From the NCBI GenBank assembly GCA_004173475.1, contig SEBU01000001.1, forward strand, positions 620,001 to 684,000: a DNA stretch of 64,000 nucleotides. The letters run 5' to 3'. The notes under the pieces are model-generated. The model was not told where the DNA came from, did no database searches, and worked only from the letters and a program-made list of their open reading frames with translations. Positions 9,328 through 17,591 of the stretch are shown piece after piece. The DNA comes from Gammaproteobacteria bacterium (lineage in GTDB: Bacteria > Pseudomonadota > Gammaproteobacteria > Pseudomonadales > Cellvibrionaceae). Position 1 is the stretch's first letter; every line of letters starts with the position of its first letter. A program made the translations under genes and the position numbers.

Positions 9328-10003
9328 CAAGGTTGCTCCTCAGCGTAAATGTATTCAACAAAGTACATTTCGCAAGGTCTATGCCAGCAACTAGATATTT
9401 TTTTCAAACGAAGTTGTAAATTGCACAGAGAACCTTGAAAAACCTTAGCTGCGCAACATTAAAAAAATAATAGAGAAACTATTTATATTTTTAAATTTGC
9501 TTTTTTTTAAGCTAAGTGTGCTCTGTTGCAAACATCCAAAAAAATTATGTTATCTCCTATCAAGCACGCAGTGATTGGTAATCAACACCCGCAAAGCAAG
9601 AAGCGACAGCGATAAATTAGATTTCTGCAAATCCAACACCTTCCGCAAATAACAGAAATCAACAATTGCGCAATTATTTGTTGAAAGATGAACACCTACT
9701 TTTAATATTTTTAATAACTCATTTAGCTAAATTAATTTCTAAAAAAAATAATTTTATGGCGATAGCCGCCAAAAATATATTGTACAAATACAGTTTTTAA
9801 ATCTGGCACGTTAGCTGCAATTGACCAATTGTTTACAGGTTAATGTATCAATACCAACTGTTTACCTACATGCATTCGCACTAATCATTCCAGTGTGGTG
9901 CTATGCGGGTAAAAAATTTTGTATTAATGCGTTTAGATTTGCGGCATGAATCAGCTTTTGAATACAAGCCACATAAGAACACATCACAGGTTAGGAGTAG
10001 TTG
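9328..10003. promoter_or_regulatory. Divergent intergenic control region
   Basis: 676 bases between the divergent receptor and DUF1549 genes, very AT-rich on the receptor side. No ORF with coding character was seen. Two GTTTAC words occur 29 nt apart (9831-9836, 9860-9865), and a CAATTG-ACC-AATTG partial palindrome lies near 9819-9831. Both divergent promoters must lie here, but I could not assign -10/-35 boxes with confidence. Confidence 0.5.
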
Positions 10004-12373
10004 ATGAAGATTAAAATTTTATACGCAGCCATAGTGTTGAGTTTATCAGCCGGTGTCAGCTTCGCAGCTGAAAAAAGTGTGGCGACTGAAAATGAGAAGG
10101 CTGGCGATAAGCCCGCAGCTAAGCCTGCGTCAAGTAGCGTACCTAATAACTGGGCCTACAAACCCGTTGCCCAGGTCACCGCTCCTGAAGTAAAACAAAG
10201 TGCGTGGGTGAAAACGCCTATAGACGCTTTTGTATTAGCAAAGCTGGAAGAAAAAGGGCTCAAACCATCATCTGATGCAAGCCGTGGTACTTTTATTCGT
10301 CGCGCCACATTGGATGCATGGGGCTTGTTACCTACTCCTGAAGAAGTAAAAGCATTTGAAAAAGATAAATCACCAGACGCCTATGAAAAATTGGTAGACC
10401 GTTTATTAGCGTCTCCACATTACGGTGAGCGCCAGGCACGCCGCTGGTTGGATTTGGCTCGCTACGCTGATAGCGCTGGTTTCCAAAACGATCAAACTCG
10501 TCCTAACAACTGGCGCTACCGTGACTATGTAATTAAAGCGTTTAACGAAGACAAACCTTTCGATCAATTTATTCGCGAGCAAATTGCGGGCGATGAATTG
10601 TACCCGGACAGTCAGGAAGCAAGAATCGCCACCGGTTATTTGGCTGGCTACCCGGACAACTACAATTCACGCGATTTGGTACAACGTAAATATCAAATTG
10701 AAACAGACATGACTGATCTGGTTGGCGAATCTTTATTAGGCTCAACCATTGGTTGTGCAAGATGCCACAACCACAAGGTTGATAAAGTCAGCCAAAAAGA
10801 ATATTTCCAACTGCAAGCATTTTTTGCGAACGTTGTTGTTAATGAAAAAACGCCCTTGACCAAAGGCACTGAACTACCGGTTGACGAAGAATTCAAAAAG
10901 AAGCAAGCGGAATACCAAGCGGCTACTAAAGATATTCGTGATAAACAAAAAGCAATTTTGGATCAAGTGCGTGAGAAGGGCCGTGAGTATCACAACTCCC
11001 GTTATTTAACGGATAGCCGTGAGTCAATTGCGAAACCTGAAAAAGATAGAACACCTTTGGATAAGTGGGTTGTCTATCGATTGAATGCAGTTGCAACTGA
11101 ACAAGACATAGTGGCGTACTTGAGAGAGACATCTGAAAAAACCCATCCGGAACATGTTCCCGAAAACGCAAAACGTTACGAAGAATACAAAAAACTTGGC
11201 GACGAATTGAAAAAATTTGCTTCATTGCGTCCGATTAAAGGTTCAGCAAACTTCACTGCTGTTTCAGAGTTAGGAACTGTTGCCCCAGAAACGCGTATTC
11301 GTTTCACAGGTATTCACGAGAAGCCACTTGAAGCTGTAGAACCAGGTTTGCCCGCACTTTGGGCTGGTGCTAATACACAAGTAAAAATTACTCCCACTGC
11401 AACATCTACTGGCCGCAGAACCGCGCTCGCCAATTGGATTGCCAGTGCAGAAAATCCTTTAACTGCGCGTGTGTATGTTAACCGTGTGTGGGCACAATAT
11501 TTTGAAAAAGGTATTGCTGCAAACCCGGGTGATTTAGGTCGTGCAGGCCCTAAACCTACGCATCCTGAATTGCTAGATTATTTGGCTGGCAATTTTGTGA
11601 AAGAAGGTTGGAGCAGCAAAAAATTAACACGCGAAATTTTGTTGTCGCATGTTTATCGTCAAGCTTCTGCTGAACGTGAAGATGTTGTGAAAGCAGATCC
11701 AGACAACAGCTTGTTAGCCGTGTATCCACGCAAACGTTTGGAAGCGGAAGAAATTCGCGATGCGTTGTTGTATGCCTCAGGAAAACTCGACCCAACCATT
11801 GGCGGCCCTGCTGTGTTCCCACAAGTTCCTTCGAACTTAACGGTAGGCAATACGCTGAATAATGGTGGTGGTAACGCCTTGTGGGAAGTGTCTAAAGATC
11901 CTGCTGACTTTAACCGTCGCAGTATTTACACCTTCGTGCGCCGTAGTTTGCCTTATCCATTAACAGCGTCATTTGATCCGGCTGATCCATCGCATCCGCA
12001 TCACCGTCGCGATGTAACAACAACTCCGCTGCAGGCATTAACTCTGTTCAATAGCGATATTGTTGTTGGTTGGTCGCAAGCATTGGCAGGTCGCATTATC
12101 AATGAAGCCGGTGCTGATGAAGACGATCAAATAAACCGTCTGTACGAGATTTTATTTGCTCGTAAACCTGACAACAATGAGAAATCAGCGCTTAAAGCGT
12201 TTTTGAAAAATGAAACGAAAACCATTCAAGCCAAAACCTGGACAGAAAAATTTGAAGTCGCTGTTCCTACCGGCGTAGCCGATACACAGAATCTGAACCC
12301 TGTTAAAGCGGCGGCGTTCGTGGACCTGGTACACACAGTAGCGAACTCAAACGATTTTGCTTACCGCTTCTAA
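10004..12373 (+). CDS. DUF1549/DUF1553 (PSCyt2-PSD1) exported protein
   Basis: 789 residues from the ATG at 10004 (AGGAG 7 nt upstream), with signal peptide KILYAAIVLSLSAGVSFA-A. The DUF1549 block runs from about residue 70 (TPIDAFVLAKLEEKGLKPS, RRATLDAWGLLPTPEEV, HYGERQARRWLDLARYAD) and contains IGCARCHNHKVD, a CxxCH at 251-255. The DUF1553 block follows from about 470 (NPLTARVYVNRVWAQYFEKG, HPELLDYLA, REILLSHVYRQAS, RRSIYTFVRR). Such proteins abound in Planctomycetes next to DUF1501 proteins, as here. They are exported and of unproven function; the CxxCH may bind heme. The extra N-terminal cytochrome domain found in many relatives is missing. Confidence 0.9.
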   Translation: MKIKILYAAIVLSLSAGVSFAAEKSVATENEKAGDKPAAKPASSSVPNNWAYKPVAQVTAPEVKQSAWVKTPIDAFVLAKLEEKGLKPSSDASRGTFIRRATLDAWGLLPTPEEVKAFEKDKSPDAYEKLVDRLLASPHYGERQARRWLDLARYADSAGFQNDQTRPNNWRYRDYVIKAFNEDKPFDQFIREQIAGDELYPDSQEARIATGYLAGYPDNYNSRDLVQRKYQIETDMTDLVGESLLGSTIGCARCHNHKVDKVSQKEYFQLQAFFANVVVNEKTPLTKGTELPVDEEFKKKQAEYQAATKDIRDKQKAILDQVREKGREYHNSRYLTDSRESIAKPEKDRTPLDKWVVYRLNAVATEQDIVAYLRETSEKTHPEHVPENAKRYEEYKKLGDELKKFASLRPIKGSANFTAVSELGTVAPETRIRFTGIHEKPLEAVEPGLPALWAGANTQVKITPTATSTGRRTALANWIASAENPLTARVYVNRVWAQYFEKGIAANPGDLGRAGPKPTHPELLDYLAGNFVKEGWSSKKLTREILLSHVYRQASAEREDVVKADPDNSLLAVYPRKRLEAEEIRDALLYASGKLDPTIGGPAVFPQVPSNLTVGNTLNNGGGNALWEVSKDPADFNRRSIYTFVRRSLPYPLTASFDPADPSHPHHRRDVTTTPLQALTLFNSDIVVGWSQALAGRIINEAGADEDDQINRLYEILFARKPDNNEKSALKAFLKNETKTIQAKTWTEKFEVAVPTGVADTQNLNPVKAAAFVDLVHTVANSNDFAYRF

Positions 12374-12403
12374 ACAATTTTGAAATTAAAGAGGAAAACT
12401 AAC

Positions 12404-13846
12404 ATGACATCTCGTCGCGACTTTTTAGTACATACAGGGCTTGGTTTAGGCGGAGCAGCTTTAGCGGGTTTCGCACCAGGTTTTGGAATTAACGCTGCAT
12501 ATGCGTCTGAATTAATCGATCCATTGGCTCCAAAATCACCGCACTTTCCGGCAAAAGTGAAATCTGTAATCTGGCTTCACCAAGACGGCGCGCCGTCTAC
12601 GATCGATTTGTTTGACTACAAACCCGAGTTGGTAAAACAAGCAGGCAAAGAAGTTCCTGCTTCCTTTTTGCAAGGTATTAAAACCAGTACCCAAGGTGGT
12701 GTGGGTAAATTGTGGGTGTCTCCAGATCGCACCTGGAAACAATATGGTGAGAGTGGTGCGTGGTTTTCTAACTTGCTACCAAACCTCGCGCAACAAGCGG
12801 ACAAACTAACGTTCATTAAATCAAGTATCACCGTTGGTGCAACGCACGATATTTCAATTTTGAAATTGAACACCGGTGATTTGAACCCAGGCCGTCCATC
12901 ACTTGGTGCGTGGATTTCTTACGCATTAGGTACAGCGAATCCTGATCTGCCACCTTATGTTGTGTTGTACAACGGCAAATCAGAACCACGCGCAGGCTCA
13001 GTCAACTGGAACTCAGGTTTCTTGCCAGCGGTTTACCAAGGCACTGCGTTCCGTCCTGGTGATTCGCCAATTTTTTATCTCGACCGTCCGGAATTGCGCG
13101 GTGCGGATCAACACCGTAATTCATTGGATTTACTTAAACACTTAAATCAGGTTGGCAGCGCAAAACATCCATCAGACACCGAATTAAAAGCTCGTCTCCG
13201 TTCTTACGAATTGGCGGACCGTATGCAAACTTCTGCCCCGGAAGCAGTAGATTTGAGCAAAGAAACTGATGCGACTAAAGAGCTGTACGGTTTGAATGAT
13301 CCAATCAGCGAAAGCTACGGCACCACCCTGCTGCGCGCGCGTCGTTTGGTTGAGCGCGGTGTACGTTTCATTCAAGTCGTAACGGGTGAGCCAAGCGGTG
13401 ACAACGGCGACGTGACAAGCTGGGACGCTCATGATGATTTGCAAAAAAATCACAGCGTCAAATCGCGTCAGATTGATAAACCAATCGCAGGCTTATTGGA
13501 AGATTTGAAATCACGCGGCTTGCTGGAAAGCACACTGGTTGTGTGGACTTCAGAGTTCAGCCGCACCCCTTGGGGTGAAAGCGGTTCAGGTCGCGACCAT
13601 AACCCTTGGGGTTATACCCAATGGTTGGCAGGTGGCGGCTTGAAGCCAGGCTTCACGTATGGCGCAACTGACGCACTGGGTGTGCAGGTTGAAGATAAAG
13701 AAAAAGCTGTTGATACCTACGATTTACATGCAACCGTATTGCAGTTGGTTGGCCTGGATCACTTAAAAACTACTTTCCTCAACAACGGACGCTCTGAACG
13801 CCCAACCGTTGTTTACGGAAAAGTGATTAAAGATATTCTTGCTTAA
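12404..13846 (+). CDS. DUF1501 protein with Tat signal
   Basis: 480 residues from the ATG at 12404, preceded by AGAGGAAA. The N-terminus TSRRDFLVHTGLGLGGAALA is a textbook twin-arginine signal. Motifs of DUF1501 (alkaline-phosphatase-like fold) follow: VIWLHQDGAPSTIDLFDYKP, RRLVERGVRFIQVV, TSWDAHDDL, VVWTSEFSRTPWGE and GRDHNPWGYTQWLAGGG. It is 30 nt downstream of its usual partner, the DUF1549/DUF1553 gene. The upstream in-frame TTG would add residues before the RR motif and has no ribosome-binding site. Function is unknown; metal-dependent hydrolysis is plausible from the fold. Confidence 0.9.
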   Translation: MTSRRDFLVHTGLGLGGAALAGFAPGFGINAAYASELIDPLAPKSPHFPAKVKSVIWLHQDGAPSTIDLFDYKPELVKQAGKEVPASFLQGIKTSTQGGVGKLWVSPDRTWKQYGESGAWFSNLLPNLAQQADKLTFIKSSITVGATHDISILKLNTGDLNPGRPSLGAWISYALGTANPDLPPYVVLYNGKSEPRAGSVNWNSGFLPAVYQGTAFRPGDSPIFYLDRPELRGADQHRNSLDLLKHLNQVGSAKHPSDTELKARLRSYELADRMQTSAPEAVDLSKETDATKELYGLNDPISESYGTTLLRARRLVERGVRFIQVVTGEPSGDNGDVTSWDAHDDLQKNHSVKSRQIDKPIAGLLEDLKSRGLLESTLVVWTSEFSRTPWGESGSGRDHNPWGYTQWLAGGGLKPGFTYGATDALGVQVEDKEKAVDTYDLHATVLQLVGLDHLKTTFLNNGRSERPTVVYGKVIKDILA

Positions 13847-13874
13847 TTTGCAGTACAAACAAAAAGTGTGAAAG

Positions 13875-13904
13875 TCTCTGGTCTTTACGGCCAGAGATAT
13901 TTTG
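13875..13904 (+). terminator. Probable terminator hairpin after the DUF1501 gene
   Basis: Arms TCTCTGG (13875-13881) and CCAGAGA (13891-13897) with a 9-nt loop are followed by TATTTTG. The T-run is short, so this may be leaky, leaving the downstream cytochrome genes partly co-transcribed. Confidence 0.55.
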
Positions 13905-13945
13905 ATAAGCAGTATTGGCAATAAGAATGGGCAAGGTTTTAAGTT

Positions 13946-14338
13946 ATGCGTAGGTTATTGGTACCGTTTTATTTTGTTGTGGCTATTTCTGCGATCATCT
14001 CAACGGCTGCGTATGCCGAAGAAGTTGAGATGGAGATGGATTTGATGCAAAACATCGAAGACGTTAATAAAAGCTTGGCGTCAAATATCGCACTACAACG
14101 TGTTGACCCATCTCTCGAAGATGCCAATCAACTTACCAGCATGTTTGAAGTCGTTGAAGCGCATTTTATAAAAAAAGGCGATGCGGAAAATGCCGTTGAT
14201 CTTTCCAAAAAAAGTAAAAAGCTTTCCCAGGACATTGCTAAATTAGTGACTGAGAAAAATTTTGATACGGCGACGAACCTCGCCACAGACTTATCTCGCG
14301 CCTGCAAGTCTTGCCACACGTTCTACAAAAAAGAGTAA
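13946..14338 (+). CDS. Small c-type cytochrome (cytochrome c'-like)
   Basis: 130 residues with a signal peptide ending near AAYA-E. The body is helical and rich in Lys/Asp, with a single CKSCH at 120-124 close to the C-terminus, as in cytochrome c'/c-556-like proteins. It is separated by only 3 nt from the next gene, a di-heme cytochrome, so the pair is probably co-expressed and may form an electron-transfer pair. Shorter and more diverged than the cytochrome c' at 27252. Confidence 0.78.
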   Translation: MRRLLVPFYFVVAISAIISTAAYAEEVEMEMDLMQNIEDVNKSLASNIALQRVDPSLEDANQLTSMFEVVEAHFIKKGDAENAVDLSKKSKKLSQDIAKLVTEKNFDTATNLATDLSRACKSCHTFYKKE

Positions 14339-14341
14339 TTT

Positions 14342-15007
14342 ATGAAGTGTGTTGTACAGGCACTTCTGTTGTGTCTTTTTAGTTATGCTTGTTTTGCCGC
14401 TACACCAACACCCACTAAAAGCATTCCGGTTCCCGCTGTCGCAGGAGATGCTGAGGCAGGTAAATTAAAATCCGAAGATAATCGTTGTCAGGAATGTCAT
14501 GGACCAGATGGTAATGGCCAGGGCCCCGCTACGGGCGCTGCCGGCAAATTTGCAAAACTGGCGGGGCAATACCCCGATTACCTAACGAAACAAATTCGCG
14601 ATTTTCGCAGCGGCTTGCGCAAGCACGACTTTATGTTGATTATGGCGAAAAGCATTGATGAAACAGATTCAGCTGATATCGCCGCCTACTTCGCCAGCCT
14701 TAAAAAAATGCAAGGCGACAAAGGCGGCGAAAACCCAGTAGGTAAAAATTTGTTTATTAATGGTGATGCGAGCAGAAATATTTTACCGTGTGTAAGTTGT
14801 CATGGTATTGATGGACGTGGCATAGACGCTCCCCAGCAAACTATTCCCGTTATCGGCGGTCAAGAATGGCGGTATCTTGAAAAACAATTACAAGATTGGC
14901 GCAGTGGTGAACGTCATAACAGTGAAGGAGGGATTATGAACACCTTTACCAAGCCATTAACTGATAAAGAAGTTCAGGCGTTGGCGGATTATATTTCGGG
15001 TTTGTAA
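14342..15007 (+). CDS. Di-heme cytochrome c4-type protein
   Basis: 221 residues with a signal peptide ending near CFA-A. Two c-type domains carry CQECH (49-53) and CVSCH (150-154). Each is followed by a G-x-D-G-x-G segment (GPDGNGQGP, GIDGRG) and a downstream Met-containing region (IMAKS, IMNTFTKPLTD) that probably supplies the sixth ligand. The lengths and two-domain symmetry fit cytochrome c4, a periplasmic electron carrier to terminal oxidases. It follows another cytochrome by 3 nt and precedes a periplasmic peroxiredoxin. Confidence 0.88.
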   Translation: MKCVVQALLLCLFSYACFAATPTPTKSIPVPAVAGDAEAGKLKSEDNRCQECHGPDGNGQGPATGAAGKFAKLAGQYPDYLTKQIRDFRSGLRKHDFMLIMAKSIDETDSADIAAYFASLKKMQGDKGGENPVGKNLFINGDASRNILPCVSCHGIDGRGIDAPQQTIPVIGGQEWRYLEKQLQDWRSGERHNSEGGIMNTFTKPLTDKEVQALADYISGL

Positions 15008-15033
15008 TTAATCATTTACAGGAAATTCATATT

Positions 15034-15618
15034 ATGAAAAAACATTTATTACTTGGCCTTTTGGCAACAACGCTTACCCTGCCCGCTTTTGCTGCCTTGA
15101 AAGAAGGCGACACAGCGCCAAACTTTAAAATTCCGGCATCGTTTGCAGGAAAAGCCACTGAATTTTCACTCAAAGATCAATTGAAGAAAGGCCCGGTTGT
15201 CGTTTATTTTTATCCATCTGCCTATACCAACGGTTGCAATCTTCAAGCTCACACTTTTTCAGTGAATAGCGAAAAATTTACCGCAGCTGGCGCAACCATC
15301 ATAGGCGTATCACAAGACGATATTGGCCGACTCAATGAGTTCTCTGCAGACCCGGAATTTTGTGCAGGTAAAATTGCCGTAGGTTCTGATGCAGATGGCA
15401 AAGTTGCAAAAAGTTTCCAGTTAGAGACTCGCCCTGCAGCTGAAGGCAAAAAAGATACTCGCGGTGTGACTATCGATCATGGTTTTACCGAGCGAACAAC
15501 CTTTATTGTTACTCCTGATGGAAAAATTGCTGCGACTATCGGCGGATTAACGTCACCAGAAAATGTAGCAAAATCGCTGGAAGCTGTAGAAAAATTAGCA
15601 GCAGCAAAAAAAGGTTAA
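15034..15618 (+). CDS. Exported peroxiredoxin (AhpC/TSA, BCP-like)
   Basis: 194 residues with a signal peptide ending AFA-A. The thioredoxin-fold peroxiredoxin region has GDTAPNFKIP, VVVYFYPSAYTNGC with the likely peroxidatic Cys at 68, and GVSQDD. The motif P-x3-T-x2-C is kept, but the usual P-G-C-T is N-G-C-N. A second Cys at 110 (DPEFCAG) is a candidate resolving residue. It would reduce peroxides in the periplasm, fitting its place beside cytochromes c. RBS ACAGGAAA precedes the ATG. Confidence 0.82.
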   Translation: MKKHLLLGLLATTLTLPAFAALKEGDTAPNFKIPASFAGKATEFSLKDQLKKGPVVVYFYPSAYTNGCNLQAHTFSVNSEKFTAAGATIIGVSQDDIGRLNEFSADPEFCAGKIAVGSDADGKVAKSFQLETRPAAEGKKDTRGVTIDHGFTERTTFIVTPDGKIAATIGGLTSPENVAKSLEAVEKLAAAKKG

Positions 15619-15630
15619 TCCCGCTCCTCT

Positions 15631-15665
15631 AACCTTTAGCCTGATTAAATAGGCTAAAGGTTTAG
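15631..15665 (+). terminator. Perfect 12-bp hairpin after the peroxiredoxin gene
   Basis: AACCTTTAGCCT (15631-15642) and AGGCTAAAGGTT (15651-15662) pair perfectly around an 8-nt loop, followed only by TTAG. It is placed as a terminator; the weak T-run leaves attenuation or a protein-binding palindrome open. Confidence 0.6.
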
Positions 15666-15704
15666 CACACCACGCAGTTCCCCAATCTCACCACAGAGAA
15701 CCTC

Positions 15705-17189
15705 ATGAAAAAAATGCTGCCCCTGCCTGCGTTACGCCGGTTGCTTCTAACTTCAATTAAACGTAAATCTGCTTTCGTTTTTTTCGCTTTGGTTATGAGC
15801 GTCCCTGCATTGGCAATTAGTGGTGGCGCAATTCAAAGTCTGCCAGACTTTAATGAATTGGTTGAACAGTCTGGCCCAGCAGTAGTTAATATTCGCGTCA
15901 CACAAAAAGTTTCAGCAATAAATGAAAGGCCGCAATTATCCCCCGAAGAAGAGGAACTCTTCGAACGCTATTTTGGACAACCAAGCCCGCATTCAAAAAA
16001 AGATTCAGAAGAGAAACCCGAAGCTGAGCCAGACGCCGAACAAATTTCCAGAAGTGTTGGCTCGGGATTTATTTTTTCTTCCGACGGTTATGTGCTTACC
16101 AATGCACACGTTGTAAAAAACGCCGAGGAAGTATTTGTAAAATTAACCGATAAACGCGAATTTAGAGCAAAGCTTATAGGTTTCGATACCAACACAGATG
16201 TTGCCGTGTTAAAAGTGGAAGGCCAAAATTTACCGAAAGTCACGCTCGGTGATTCGACCAAAATAAAAGTGGGTGAATGGGTTATTGCCATAGGTTCACC
16301 CTTTGATTTAGATAATAGTATTAGCGCCGGAATAATTTCCGCGAAGGCGCGCGAGATTGGCGATTTTCTTTTACTTATTCAAACCGATGTTGCGATTAAC
16401 CCTGGCAATTCCGGTGGACCATTAATTAATTTGAAGGGCGAAGTGATTGGAATAAATTCCCAAATTTACAGTCGCTCCGGTGGCTATATGGGAATTTCAT
16501 TCGCCATTCCAATTGATGATGCAATTCGTGTTGCAGAACAATTAAAAGTTTCCGGCAAAGTGAGCCGCGGGCGCATGGGAATTTACTTGTCTGAAGTTAA
16601 TGAAAATGTTGCGGAAGCATTAAAGCTACCTAATAAAAACGGCACATTGGTCAGTCGCATAGAAAAAAATGGTCCCGCCGAAAAAGCGGGGTTAAAAGAT
16701 GGCGATATTGTACTTAGTTTTGACGGCACCTCCGTAGAGAAGAGTACTGAACTGCGTCGACTAGCAGCAGCCACCAAGCCTGGCTCAACTGTCAATTTAA
16801 AAATTTGGCGTAAAGGTGTAACAAAAGATTATCCCATTACTCTGGCTGAATTACCGCAAACTGAAACAGCTCCTATTGAAAAAACGCAAAAAGAAAAAAA
16901 GACAACCGGAAAACCACATCCTACCTTCGGTTTAACTGTGCGACCATTAGATAGCGAGCAAAAGAAAGAATATGGAATTTCTTCAGGTGTTACCATCGAA
17001 AAAGCCGAAGGTGTATCAGCACGAGCGGGCTTACAAACTGGAGATATTATTTTAACCATTAACAACCAGGATATAACTGACGGGCGCGCCTTCGAAAAAA
17101 TTATTGAAAAAGCTGGCGCAGATAAAAGTATCGTTGTATTGGCAAGACGTGAAAACATTACTCAATATATTGCTATCAAAAATCCCTGA
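15705..17189 (+). CDS. degQ: Deg/HtrA-type periplasmic serine protease
   Basis: 494 residues. After a basic N-terminus and hydrophobic segment come SGFIFSSDGYVLTNAHVV with His135, DTNTDVAVLKV with Asp165 and INPGNSGGPL with Ser236, the intact catalytic triad of DegP/DegQ/MucD proteases. Two PDZ domains follow: about 285-375 (RGRMGIYLSE, AEKAGLKDGDIVLSF) and 405-490 (GLTVRPLD, ARAGLQTGDIILTINN). A charged insert at 72-115 lies in the LA-loop region. The enzyme removes misfolded envelope proteins. The paralogue designation (DegQ versus MucD) is uncertain. Its place between exported redox proteins and a TonB receptor suggests quality control of these secreted products. Confidence 0.9.
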   Translation: MKKMLPLPALRRLLLTSIKRKSAFVFFALVMSVPALAISGGAIQSLPDFNELVEQSGPAVVNIRVTQKVSAINERPQLSPEEEELFERYFGQPSPHSKKDSEEKPEAEPDAEQISRSVGSGFIFSSDGYVLTNAHVVKNAEEVFVKLTDKREFRAKLIGFDTNTDVAVLKVEGQNLPKVTLGDSTKIKVGEWVIAIGSPFDLDNSISAGIISAKAREIGDFLLLIQTDVAINPGNSGGPLINLKGEVIGINSQIYSRSGGYMGISFAIPIDDAIRVAEQLKVSGKVSRGRMGIYLSEVNENVAEALKLPNKNGTLVSRIEKNGPAEKAGLKDGDIVLSFDGTSVEKSTELRRLAAATKPGSTVNLKIWRKGVTKDYPITLAELPQTETAPIEKTQKEKKTTGKPHPTFGLTVRPLDSEQKKEYGISSGVTIEKAEGVSARAGLQTGDIILTINNQDITDGRAFEKIIEKAGADKSIVVLARRENITQYIAIKNP

Positions 17190-17591
17190 TTTTTTTCTTC
17201 TATAACACTTCCATAATTTTGGCGAATATCATTAAAGTCGTGATGTTCGCCACAAATCTCTCCTTTTAAGTTACTTCACCTTAATTCGATTAATTAAGAC
17301 CCCACCCGCAAAGTTGATTAGACAACATTATTAATTTTATTAGCATCATCCAATAAAACTGTTACTGCTGCGTTTGGCTCATATTTTATTTAATTCATAA
17401 TAAGCTTATATTAATTTTTTTGTTACCTAAGGTTAAATTAAGGAAATTATAAATTTTATTTTAATTTTTCAATAATTTTTATTTTTTTAATTAGGGTTTT
17501 CCCCAAGAGCCTACTTATAAAGTACTAAAATTTTTCAATGGCATGCAAGTTGCTCAAAGAGAATTTCAAATCTAATTATACGGAGAGTCTC
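17190..17591. promoter_or_regulatory. Intergenic region upstream of the second TonB receptor
   Basis: 402 bases, strongly AT-rich from 17330 on. An imperfect hairpin TGGCGAATATC / GATGTTCGCCA (about 17220-17252) lies just after the protease gene but lacks a T-run. The receptor promoter must be here. No gene was found. Confidence 0.45.
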
